NCBI GenBank assembly: GCA_002439705.1
Contig: DJPE01000079.1
Span: forward strand, 28,900-43,742
Origin: Christensenella sp. UBA6420
Lineage (GTDB): Bacteria > Bacillota > Clostridia > Christensenellales > DTU072
Direction: 5' to 3'
Length of the DNA: 14,843 bases
The position numbers were made by a program, and so were the translations under genes. The notes under the pieces were generated by a model, which had not been told where the DNA came from, did not search any database, and saw nothing but the letters and a program-made list of their open reading frames with translations. How positions within the stretch are numbered: the stretch's first letter is position 1; every line of letters starts with the position of its first letter. Shown piece after piece: positions 8,203 to 14,829 of this stretch.

Positions 8203-8428
8203 AAAAGCAAAGAGCTTCGGCTATACCGACGAGCAAATCAAAAAAGCAATAGACGGTATGCTCGAATTAAGGAACGACTATCATTTAGACGTCGATTACG
8301 ACGGTATAAACCTGCACGAACAAAACCGCCGTGAAAAAACCGAAGACAAGTTCACCTGGAACGGCGGCGACGTTTTTATTTACACTCCGAGAAATTTATT
8401 GCCGAAAGAAGAGAGAACGACAAATTAA
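8180..8428 (+). CDS. Small acidic hypothetical protein, 82 residues
   Basis: The ATG at 8180 follows AAAGGAG (8167-8173) with 6-base spacing. The N-terminal half is helical (MTEEDFIKKAKSFGYTDEQI, then KKAIDGMLELRND), with a spacing like a UBA- or EF-type helical hairpin. The rest is polar (DVDYDGINLHEQNRREKTED), ending with a short strand (GGDVFIYTP). It is cytoplasmic and acidic overall, with no recognised family. It is the last gene before the cas9 promoter. No terminator is visible between its stop and the promoter at 8458, so transcription of the small-gene operon could continue across the tracrRNA locus into cas9. Confidence 0.7.
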   Translation: MTEEDFIKKAKSFGYTDEQIKKAIDGMLELRNDYHLDVDYDGINLHEQNRREKTEDKFTWNGGDVFIYTPRNLLPKEERTTN

Positions 8429-8457
8429 ATCGAATAAATACGGCGAAAAATTAGGTA

Positions 8458-8486
8458 TTGAATAAAAAACGAACCTACGCTATAAT
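8458..8486 (+). promoter_or_regulatory. Promoter of the cas9-cas1-cas2-csn2 operon
   Basis: TTGAAT (8458-8463), a 17-base spacer and a perfect TATAAT (8481-8486) make a near-consensus sigma70 promoter. The start site would be near 8493, giving a 5' untranslated region of about 145 bases before cas9 that contains the complement of the whole tracrRNA. Confidence 0.75.
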
Positions 8487-8497
8487 GTAAATAACAA

Positions 8498-8586
8498 CAA
8501 AAAATCTCTCTTCCGAGAGATTTCAGCATCGTCAATACGATTAAGTGACAAGAATAAATTTTTATTTGAACTTGTATTGTTGTTAT
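8498..8586 (-). ncRNA. tracrRNA (trans-activating CRISPR RNA), about 88 nt
   Basis: Read on the minus strand from about 8586, the RNA begins with AACAACAATAC (8584-8574), which pairs perfectly over 11 bases with repeat positions 10-20. An AAGT bulge (8573-8570) faces GA in the repeat, and TCAAAT (8569-8564) pairs with the first six repeat bases, GTTTGA. This is the same stem, bulge and stem geometry as in S. pyogenes tracrRNA. Downstream come a weak AT hairpin (AATAA...TTATT), a hairpin ATCGT-ATTG-ACGAT and the terminator hairpin. A promoter lies at the right distance upstream. The RNA guides repeat processing by RNase III and is the Cas9 scaffold. It is divergent from cas9 and antisense to the cas9 leader. 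Confidence 0.9.
8499..8523 (-). terminator. Terminator hairpin of the tracrRNA
   Basis: On the minus strand AAATCTCTC, a GGAA tetraloop and GAGAGATTT form a 9-bp stem that runs into TTTTTTG. The run of Ts exists only on this strand; the plus strand has only TTT, so cas9 transcription should pass. Confidence 0.85.
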
Positions 8587-8598
8587 TTTCAATATAAC
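8564..8598 (+). repeat. Degenerate CRISPR-repeat-like sequence at the tracrRNA gene
   Basis: On the plus strand this stretch follows the array repeat: ATTTGA, then GTATTGTTGTT, then ATATAAC, in the same order as in the 36-bp repeat and with small internal changes. It is the complement of the anti-repeat, plus about 12 bases that lie upstream of the predicted tracrRNA start. Confidence 0.7.
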
Positions 8599-8619
8599 AT
8601 ACCGAAAAATAATTGTCAA
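8591..8619 (-). promoter_or_regulatory. tracrRNA promoter
   Basis: On the minus strand a perfect TTGACA (8619-8614), 17 bases and TATATT (8596-8591) predict a start near 8584-8586, exactly at the edge of the duplex-forming anti-repeat. It sits between the cas9 start codon and the tracrRNA, inside the cas9 5' untranslated region. Confidence 0.8.
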
Positions 8620-8637
8620 TAGAAAAAGGAGACAAAA

Positions 8638-11600
8638 ATGGAAAAATTTTATTTAGGATTAGACATAGGCACCGATTCGGTCGGTATAGCCTGCACCGAC
8701 GAAAACTATCGTTTGCTCAGGGCAAGACGCCGCGACTTGTGGGCGGTAAGACTTTTCGACGAAGCGCAACCCGCCGTAAATCGCCGCACGAAAAGAGCCG
8801 CGCGCAGACGACTTATGCGCAGGGAGAGAAGAATAGACCTTTTGCAGGAAATTTTCGCACCGTACATAGGAGACGACACTTTCTTTTTGCGGTTAAACAA
8901 CAGTCCCTTATGGCTCGAAGACAAGGACGAAAAATTGAGCGGCAAATATTGTCTGTTCGCCGACAAGAACTACACCGACAAGGATTTTCATAGGGATTAT
9001 CCCACTATCTACCATCTCCGTAAAGAGCTTTGCGACGGCAAAAAGAAAGTCGATATACGCCTTTTCTATCTTGCGATACACCATATTATTAAGTACAGGG
9101 GACACTTCCTTTACGATGGTTCTTTGGCGGAAATAAGGAATATATCGAAGTTATTTGCCGAGCTTAACGACGCCTGCGAAGAAGTTTTTACCGAAGACGC
9201 CCCGTCTTTCGATATAGAAAAGGCGGAAGAATTCAAAAAGATAGCCACCGCAAAGAAAGGATTAAACGATAAGTGTAAAGAAATAATCGCCCTTTTCGGC
9301 GTTAAGGACGACTTATCGAAAAATATAATTAAGTACCTTGTCGGAAGTAAAGTCGCGCCGAAAGCCGTTTTCGGAGAGCGGTACGCCGACGAGAAGAGCT
9401 TTTCTTTCAAGGAAGTTTCCGACGAAGAGTTTGAAGGGAAGAGAGAAGTTTTCGGCGACGATTTCGTTTTGCTCGAAAAAATGCGAGAGATATACAATTT
9501 CATCGCGTTCGAAAAGGTGCTTAACGGCAAGGAATGTATTTCCGAAGCCATGATAGACGTTTACAACAAGCACAAAAAGGACCTTAAACTTCTTAAATAC
9601 TTTATTAAGAACGAGTACGGCGACGAAGCGTACAGGACTATGTTCAAGGACGTCGACAAGGTGAACAATTACGCCAACTATATCGGCATGGCGAAAGTCA
9701 ACGGTAAAAAGGTTTACGTAAAGAAGTGCGTGAAGTACGACGATTTCAAGGCGTTCTTGAAAAAACTTCTGGCGACTAAGCCGAAAAGCGAGATAGTCGA
9801 CGACTATACCTACGATTATATTATGAAAGAACTCGAAGACGACAGGTTTTTACCGAAAATTCTCAATTCGGACAACGGACTTTTCCCGAACCAGATAAAC
9901 TTAGCCGAACTCGATAAAATTCTCGCAAACTTAAAAAAATTCTACCCGGAAACCGCCGAAATCACGGAAAAGGTAAGGAGCATATTTACTTTCCGTATCC
10001 CTTATTACGTCGGTCCGCTTAATACCTATCACAGCGACAAGGGCGGTAATTCGTGGATGGTAAGAAAGGAAGACGGAACTATTTTACCGTGGAATTTCAC
10101 CGATAAAGTCAATTTAGCCGCCAGCAACGAAAACTTTATGCGCAGAATGACGAACAAATGTACATACCTTAGCGGCGAAGACGTTTTGCCGAAGTTTTCG
10201 ATACTCTACCAAAAGTACAACGTACTTAATCAGATTAACAAACTTAAAATTAACGAAATTCCGTTAACCGTCGAGCAGAAACAGGGCTTGTTTAACGACA
10301 AATACCTTGTCGACCCGAAAATGAGCGACCGCAAGATTAAGGACTATTTCGTGGAAAAAGGTTGGCTTACGGCGGAAGAAGCCAAATCGGCGGTAATTTC
10401 GGGCAAGGACGGAGAACTTAACGTTTCCATGAGTTCTTATATCCGCCTGAAAAAGATTTTGGGAGAACTCGTCGACGAGAACCTGAGAATGTGCGAAGAT
10501 ATTATTCTTTGGCACACCCTTAACACCGACAAGTCGATAGTAAAGAGCCTTATACTTACCAAATACGGCGATATTCCCGCGGTAAGGAACAATATAGCCG
10601 CACTTAACGGAATGACGGGATTAAAGGATTTCGGCAAGTTTTCGGAAAAATTCCTTACGGGAATAAACGGCGGAGAAGACCCCGTCACGGGAGAAATTTA
10701 TACTATCTTGTCGGTTCTGTACGACACGAATATGAACCTTAACGAGATAATTAACGACGACAGGTACGGTTTCAAGGAAGCGATAAAGGAACATAATCTC
10801 GGAATAAATCAAACCATAGAAGACGAGATTGAAGAACTGTACGTTTCTCCCGCCGTAAAAAGGGGCATATCGCAGGCTATGAAAATGGTGGACGAGTACG
10901 TTTCTGCTATCGGCAGAGCCCCCGATAAAATCTTCGTGGAAGTCTCGAGAGAAGACGGAACGAAAGGCGACGCAGGCAGGTCGGTTAAGAGAAAAGATAA
11001 CCTTCTAAAACTCTACGAAAGCGTTAAGAAAGAAGGAATAGAAGGGTACGAAGAACTGCTTAAAGAACTTAAAGAAAAAGAGACCGATTTGTCTTTACGT
11101 TCGGAAAGACTCTATCTTTACTATATGCAGTTGGGGCGTTGCGCATATTCGGGAGAACCGATAGATTTAGCTTATCTACCCGGCGACACCTACGACGTGG
11201 ACCATATCCTGCCGCGGTCGTACACGAAAGACGACAGCCTTGACAATAAGGTACTCGTAAAGAGAGATAAAAACGCAATAAAGGGAGATAAGTATCCCAT
11301 ACCTTATGCGTTAGTTACCGATAAGGCGAGAAAGCTGTGGAAAGTATGGAAAGAGAAAGGACTTATAAGCGATAAGAAATACAAACTTCTGACGAGAACC
11401 GAACCGCTCGGAGCCGACGACTATAACGACTTTATCAACAGACAAAAAGTCTTCACCGACCAGACTACTATCGCCGTCGCGAAAATTCTCGAAGCCCGCT
11501 TTAAGGAAAGCGGAACGAAGATAGTGTACAGCAAGGCAAAAAACGTATCTGACTTTAAGTCCGATTTCAATATAGTAAAGTGCCGTGAAACAAACGACTT

Positions 11601-12693
11601 GCACCACGCCCGCGACGCGTACCTTAATATCGTCGTCGGCAACGTGTACGACACCCGTTTCGGCAACGTGAGAGCGTATTTTTACAGGAACGAGAACGAC
11701 AACAGTTTCAGAGAAAACAACCTTAAATATATGTTCACGACCGACACCCCGAACGCATGGAAGACGGGAGAAACGGCTTATACAGTTAAAGAAACCTTAG
11801 CTAAGCCTTCTATGGCGGTCACACGCTACTCGTATACGAACAAAGGTCAATTCTACGACGAAACCGTGCAGAAGAAAGGAGCTAACTGTTCCGCTCCCCT
11901 TAAAGGTAAAGGTCCGTTAAGCAACACCGAAAAGTACGGCGGGTATACCGGACTTACCACGGCGTATTTCGTCGTCGCCGAATCCGACGGCAAAAAAGGC
12001 GCGAGAATGAAGACTATCGAAGCGATACCGGTATATAAAGAGTACGGAATAAAGAGCGACGAAGTAAAAATTAAAGATTATCTCGAAAACGAATGCGGAC
12101 TGAAAAACGTAAAACTGCTCGTTCCGAAGCTTAAAATAAAAACGCTCGTAAGAATTAACGGCTTTAACGCATGGATAGCCGGAATGACCGGGAAGCAAAT
12201 TTTAATGCATAACGCAAACGAATGGTTTACCGATAAAGATACAGACGATTACGTGAACGGTCTCGGAAAACTTAACGAAGCGGCGAAGAACGGCTCCGTA
12301 GACGAAAATTGGGAAGAATATGTAATTAAGACGAATCGTAAAAAGGAAATTAAGCAGGTAATAAACGCCGAAAACAATATCTGCCTGTACGATAAGATAA
12401 TCGAACAGACGAGCAAGAAGATATACGCAGGAATATCGGGCGCAAGCTATTATCGCGACTCGTTAATTAAATGCAGGGACGAATTCGCGAAAAAATCGAC
12501 GCTAACGCAGGCGAAGACTCTTCTGCAGACGATAAAATTCCTTAAATGTAACGCAGAACTGTCCAATATAGCCGAAATAGGCGGAAGCGCAGCCGGTGGA
12601 ATTTTGCGCATAAATAAGGATATTACGAAGATAAACTTCGAAATAGTCCACGTTTCGCCCTGCGGCTTGAAAACCATAGTCGTAAAAGTATAA
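8638..12693 (+). CDS. cas9: Cas9, type II-A RNA-guided DNA endonuclease
   Basis: The 1,351-residue protein has the full Cas9 layout. RuvC-I is GLDIGTDSVG with D9, and the arginine-rich bridge helix spans about 49-73 (RRTKRAARRRLMRRERR). A recognition lobe follows to about 715. RuvC-II is IFVEVSRE with E768, the HNH domain has YDVDHILPRS with D855, H856, N870 and N879, and RuvC-III is HHARDAYLN with H990 and D993. From about 1115 comes the PAM-interacting domain. All residues needed to cut both strands are present, so it should be an active nuclease. Length and spacing (H856, E768 and D993 against H840, E762 and D986) match S. pyogenes Cas9, although the sequence is clearly diverged. The ATG follows AAGGAG with 6-base spacing. 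The PAM cannot be read from the sequence; the C-terminal GGSAAGGILRINKDI loop is a likely part of the PAM-contacting site. It acts with the tracrRNA at 8498-8586. Confidence 0.98.
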   Translation: MEKFYLGLDIGTDSVGIACTDENYRLLRARRRDLWAVRLFDEAQPAVNRRTKRAARRRLMRRERRIDLLQEIFAPYIGDDTFFLRLNNSPLWLEDKDEKLSGKYCLFADKNYTDKDFHRDYPTIYHLRKELCDGKKKVDIRLFYLAIHHIIKYRGHFLYDGSLAEIRNISKLFAELNDACEEVFTEDAPSFDIEKAEEFKKIATAKKGLNDKCKEIIALFGVKDDLSKNIIKYLVGSKVAPKAVFGERYADEKSFSFKEVSDEEFEGKREVFGDDFVLLEKMREIYNFIAFEKVLNGKECISEAMIDVYNKHKKDLKLLKYFIKNEYGDEAYRTMFKDVDKVNNYANYIGMAKVNGKKVYVKKCVKYDDFKAFLKKLLATKPKSEIVDDYTYDYIMKELEDDRFLPKILNSDNGLFPNQINLAELDKILANLKKFYPETAEITEKVRSIFTFRIPYYVGPLNTYHSDKGGNSWMVRKEDGTILPWNFTDKVNLAASNENFMRRMTNKCTYLSGEDVLPKFSILYQKYNVLNQINKLKINEIPLTVEQKQGLFNDKYLVDPKMSDRKIKDYFVEKGWLTAEEAKSAVISGKDGELNVSMSSYIRLKKILGELVDENLRMCEDIILWHTLNTDKSIVKSLILTKYGDIPAVRNNIAALNGMTGLKDFGKFSEKFLTGINGGEDPVTGEIYTILSVLYDTNMNLNEIINDDRYGFKEAIKEHNLGINQTIEDEIEELYVSPAVKRGISQAMKMVDEYVSAIGRAPDKIFVEVSREDGTKGDAGRSVKRKDNLLKLYESVKKEGIEGYEELLKELKEKETDLSLRSERLYLYYMQLGRCAYSGEPIDLAYLPGDTYDVDHILPRSYTKDDSLDNKVLVKRDKNAIKGDKYPIPYALVTDKARKLWKVWKEKGLISDKKYKLLTRTEPLGADDYNDFINRQKVFTDQTTIAVAKILEARFKESGTKIVYSKAKNVSDFKSDFNIVKCRETNDLHHARDAYLNIVVGNVYDTRFGNVRAYFYRNENDNSFRENNLKYMFTTDTPNAWKTGETAYTVKETLAKPSMAVTRYSYTNKGQFYDETVQKKGANCSAPLKGKGPLSNTEKYGGYTGLTTAYFVVAESDGKKGARMKTIEAIPVYKEYGIKSDEVKIKDYLENECGLKNVKLLVPKLKIKTLVRINGFNAWIAGMTGKQILMHNANEWFTDKDTDDYVNGLGKLNEAAKNGSVDENWEEYVIKTNRKKEIKQVINAENNICLYDKIIEQTSKKIYAGISGASYYRDSLIKCRDEFAKKSTLTQAKTLLQTIKFLKCNAELSNIAEIGGSAAGGILRINKDITKINFEIVHVSPCGLKTIVVKV

Positions 12694-12695
12694 AA

Positions 12696-13583
12696 ATGGG
12701 CTTTCGCGTCGTCGTCATTAAATCGCGGTCGAAACTCGAATTCAGACTGAACAGTCTCGTAGTCAGATACGGCACGGACGAAAAGAAAGTGTTTATTAAC
12801 GAAATCAACACTCTTATCGTACAAAACACAGCCGTATCGTTGACGGCGGCGTTGCTGAATGAACTAATGAAAAACGGCGTTAAAGTGATATTTTGCGACG
12901 AAAAGCATAACCCTTCGTCGGAACTTCTACCGTATTACGGGTGCTATAACACTTCAAAGCGGTACAAAAATCAAATAGGATGGACGACGGAAACGAAAGC
13001 TCTCGTTTGGGAAAAGATAATAAAAAAGAAGATTATTTCCCAGGCGGAACTTCTCGTCGAACGGGGTTTTTACGAGCAAGCGGCGATGCTTTACGGCTAT
13101 GCGGAAGGAATAGAACCCAACGACGCGAGCAACAGAGAAGGGCACGCCGCGAAAGTGTATTTTAATTGCGTCTTAGGCGAAGGCAGGTCGCGAAGAGAAA
13201 GTAGTTTCATGAACGGATGTCTTAATTACGGTTACGCAGTTATTTTATCCGCCGTCAACAGGGAGATAGTCGCCGACGGGTATCTTACGCAGATAGGGAT
13301 ATGGCACGACAACGAATATAACGACTTTAACTTAGGATGCGACCTTATGGAACCGCTCAGGACGTTCGTCGACAGGGCGGCGGTTAATATAGAAACGGGC
13401 GACGAGAATTTCAAAGCGAAAATGGCGGACACGCTCAACCTGAAAGTAAAAATCGACGACAAAAACACGACGTTGGATTTAGCGATAAGGACGTACGTAA
13501 GAAGCGTTATCGCAGCCCTTAACGACGGCGAAGTAAGTAATATCGTTTTTCCGCAGTACGTTACCACGGACGATGAATTATAG
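12696..13583 (+). CDS. cas1: Cas1, type II-A spacer integrase
   Basis: At 295 residues it has the usual II-A Cas1 length. The N-terminal beta domain (VVVIKSRSKLEFRLNSLVVR) matches known II-A Cas1 starts, which fixes the ATG at 12696. Active-site residues are E148 in NREGHAAKVYF, H204 in GIWHDN, and D216 and E219 in CDLMEP. With Cas2 it forms the complex that inserts new spacers at the leader-proximal repeat. Only 2 bases separate it from the cas9 stop, and no clear Shine-Dalgarno site precedes it, so translation probably depends on ribosomes finishing cas9. It overlaps cas2 by 11 bases. Confidence 0.97.
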   Translation: MGFRVVVIKSRSKLEFRLNSLVVRYGTDEKKVFINEINTLIVQNTAVSLTAALLNELMKNGVKVIFCDEKHNPSSELLPYYGCYNTSKRYKNQIGWTTETKALVWEKIIKKKIISQAELLVERGFYEQAAMLYGYAEGIEPNDASNREGHAAKVYFNCVLGEGRSRRESSFMNGCLNYGYAVILSAVNREIVADGYLTQIGIWHDNEYNDFNLGCDLMEPLRTFVDRAAVNIETGDENFKAKMADTLNLKVKIDDKNTTLDLAIRTYVRSVIAALNDGEVSNIVFPQYVTTDDEL

Positions 13584-13893
13584 GTTTATGAGATTATTAG
13601 TGTTTTTCGATTTACCGATGCTATCGGATAAAAACAGGCGCGATTATAATGTTTTCCGTAAGTTTCTAATAAAAAACGGCTTCGTTATGATGCAGAAATC
13701 GGTCTACTCCAAAATCGTTATCAACAACGTTACGAGTAAGGCAGTGAGAGAAAAGGTATCCGACAATTTACCGCCCGAAGGGTTGGTGGAACTGCTCGAA
13801 ATTACCGAAAATCAGTTTTCGAGAATAGAATATCTCGTCGGAGAAGAACAAAAGTCGGCGATAACGAACGCCGAAAGGTTGATAGAACTATGA
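13573..13893 (+). CDS. cas2: Cas2, structural partner of Cas1 in spacer acquisition
   Basis: The 106-residue protein has a ferredoxin-like fold. The N terminus MNYRFMRLLVFFDLP matches the II-A Cas2 pattern (MSYRYMR...FDMP), which supports the ATG at 13573 over the later ATG at 13588. D13 is the conserved aspartate. FRKFLIKNGFVMMQKSVYSK is the family's typical helix-strand segment. It bridges two Cas1 dimers in the integration complex. The gene overlaps the end of cas1 by 11 bases and lacks a strong ribosome-binding site. Its TGA overlaps the csn2 start as ATGA, so all three adaptation genes are translationally coupled. Confidence 0.96.
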   Translation: MNYRFMRLLVFFDLPMLSDKNRRDYNVFRKFLIKNGFVMMQKSVYSKIVINNVTSKAVREKVSDNLPPEGLVELLEITENQFSRIEYLVGEEQKSAITNAERLIEL

Positions 13894-14576
13894 CGAAATT
13901 CGTTTTGGTCGGGTTGGAAACGCCGATAGAATTGAAAGAAAATTCAGTCGTAAGTCTAAACGTGGAAAACGGCTCGTATTTCTACGACTTAGTGTGCGAA
14001 ATCAAGAAGCTGTTTAACGGAGAAAATTCCGCTTTTTCCTTTTGGTCCGACGGCAAAATGACTAATCCGTCTAAATCGGGAGAACTTATAGACGACTTTT
14101 TCGACTTCGGCGCAAATGATAAAAAGATTCTTAACTTACTGTATAAAAGAATCGACTCCGCGACCAACGCTTGCGACGGAATAGTGAAAATGAACGAAAT
14201 AAACGAAAAAATCTATAACCTTTACGCCGACGTATTCCACGATTTTCCGTTCCTGCTCGACAGTTCCGCGCTTACCGTGACGGATTTACTGAAAGCTACC
14301 GACGTAAAATTCGTCGAAAACTATTCGTCGTTTATAGAAAAGTTCGTCTGTTACGTAAATATCCTTGCCGAATTAAAGAACGTAAATTTTCTCGTCTGCG
14401 TAAACTTAAAAAGCGTCTGTTCCCGCGAAGATTTTACGGAAATATTCAAACATTGCCAAAGGGAACAAATAAGCCTTTTCCTTATAGAAAGCGGTTCCGT
14501 AAAGTATACTATCCCGGAAGAACGAGCAATAATAATAACGGAAGATTTATGCGAAATCGTTGAAAACGTTAAATAA
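13890..14576 (+). CDS. csn2: Csn2, type II-A adaptation protein (short form)
   Basis: The 228-residue protein in the last position of the operon has the length of the short Csn2 class (S. pyogenes type, about 220 residues). It has the expected alternation of strands and helices: an N-terminal strand TKFVLVGLETPIEL, a helical middle (KKILNLLYKRIDSATNACDG), and C-terminal NVNFLVCVNLKSVCSREDF and ISLFLIESG segments of the ATPase-like core. Csn2 forms a tetrameric ring on DNA ends and is needed for spacer acquisition; its presence defines subtype II-A. It starts in an ATGA overlap with cas2. The array promoter overlaps its last codons and stop. Confidence 0.93.
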   Translation: MTKFVLVGLETPIELKENSVVSLNVENGSYFYDLVCEIKKLFNGENSAFSFWSDGKMTNPSKSGELIDDFFDFGANDKKILNLLYKRIDSATNACDGIVKMNEINEKIYNLYADVFHDFPFLLDSSALTVTDLLKATDVKFVENYSSFIEKFVCYVNILAELKNVNFLVCVNLKSVCSREDFTEIFKHCQREQISLFLIESGSVKYTIPEERAIIITEDLCEIVENVK

Positions 14577-14588
14577 GTATGCTACAAT
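14560..14588 (+). promoter_or_regulatory. Promoter of the CRISPR array
   Basis: TTGAAA (14560-14565), a 17-base spacer and TACAAT (14583-14588), with a TGC extended -10 element just before it. The -35 and most of the spacer lie in the csn2 coding end. The predicted start is near 14595, 76 bases before the first repeat. Confidence 0.75.
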
Positions 14589-14594
14589 AATTTT

Positions 14595-14670
14595 ATTAAG
14601 ATTTTTAAGTCGTTTTATCAAAAAACAACCGCCCGTAAAGCGAATTCTCACGCCCAAACAAAGATTTGAG
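14595..14670 (+). promoter_or_regulatory. CRISPR leader with ATTTGAG integration anchor
   Basis: This AT-rich stretch lies between the array promoter and the first repeat. Its last seven bases, ATTTGAG (14664-14670), match the conserved leader end of one group of type II-A loci that directs Cas1-Cas2 to the first repeat. The transcribed leader holds three segments complementary to the first repeat (14622-14629, 14643-14649, 14655-14659). Confidence 0.8.
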
Positions 14671-14772
14671 GTTTGAGAGTATTGTTGTTTTATAAGACGA
14701 TATAACTCATCGGCAATTACTACTCGAACAGCACCGGTTTGAGAGTATTGTTGTTTTATAAGACGATATAAC
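14671..14772 (+). CRISPR. CRISPR array, two direct repeats and one complete spacer visible
   Basis: Identical 36-bp repeats lie at 14671-14706 and 14737-14772. They start GTTTGAGAG and end GATATAAC, with the GTTTGA start typical of type II-A. The 30-bp spacer (14707-14736) begins TCATCGGCAATT and ends CAGCACCG. The repeats pair with the tracrRNA upstream of cas9. The leader end and promoter orientation show that transcription runs left to right. The array very probably continues, but the next unit in the window is abnormal: a 21-bp gap followed by an inverted repeat. No match to the spacer was noticed elsewhere in the window. Confidence 0.97.
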
Positions 14773-14793
14773 GAAACCGTCCTTGACGTATTC

Positions 14794-14829
14794 GTTATAT
14801 CGTCTTATAAAACAACAATACTCTCAAAC
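14794..14829 (-). repeat. Inverted third CRISPR repeat at the window end
   Basis: This is an exact reverse complement of the 36-bp repeat (GTTATATCG...CTCTCAAAC), separated from the second repeat by 21 bases (14773-14793) instead of 30. The last 14 bases of the window (14830-14843) are unassigned and do not match the leader end. Either this is a fold-back or chimeric assembly at a contig end, or a real tail-to-tail rearrangement of the array. Confidence 0.9.

Noticed and set aside
8613..8993. Arg-rich plus-strand frame overlapping the cas9 start
   Set aside because: It is a different frame of the cas9 bridge-helix region. The cas9 frame has all conserved motifs and the correct ribosome-binding site.
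14671..14706. A promoter inside each CRISPR repeat, as in some type II-C arrays
   Set aside because: TATAAG and TATAAC strings are present, but no -35 hexamer lies at a 16-18 base distance within the repeat or in the visible spacer.
14707..14736. Self-targeting spacer
   Set aside because: No match to the spacer was noticed by eye on either strand of the window. The rest of the genome cannot be checked here.
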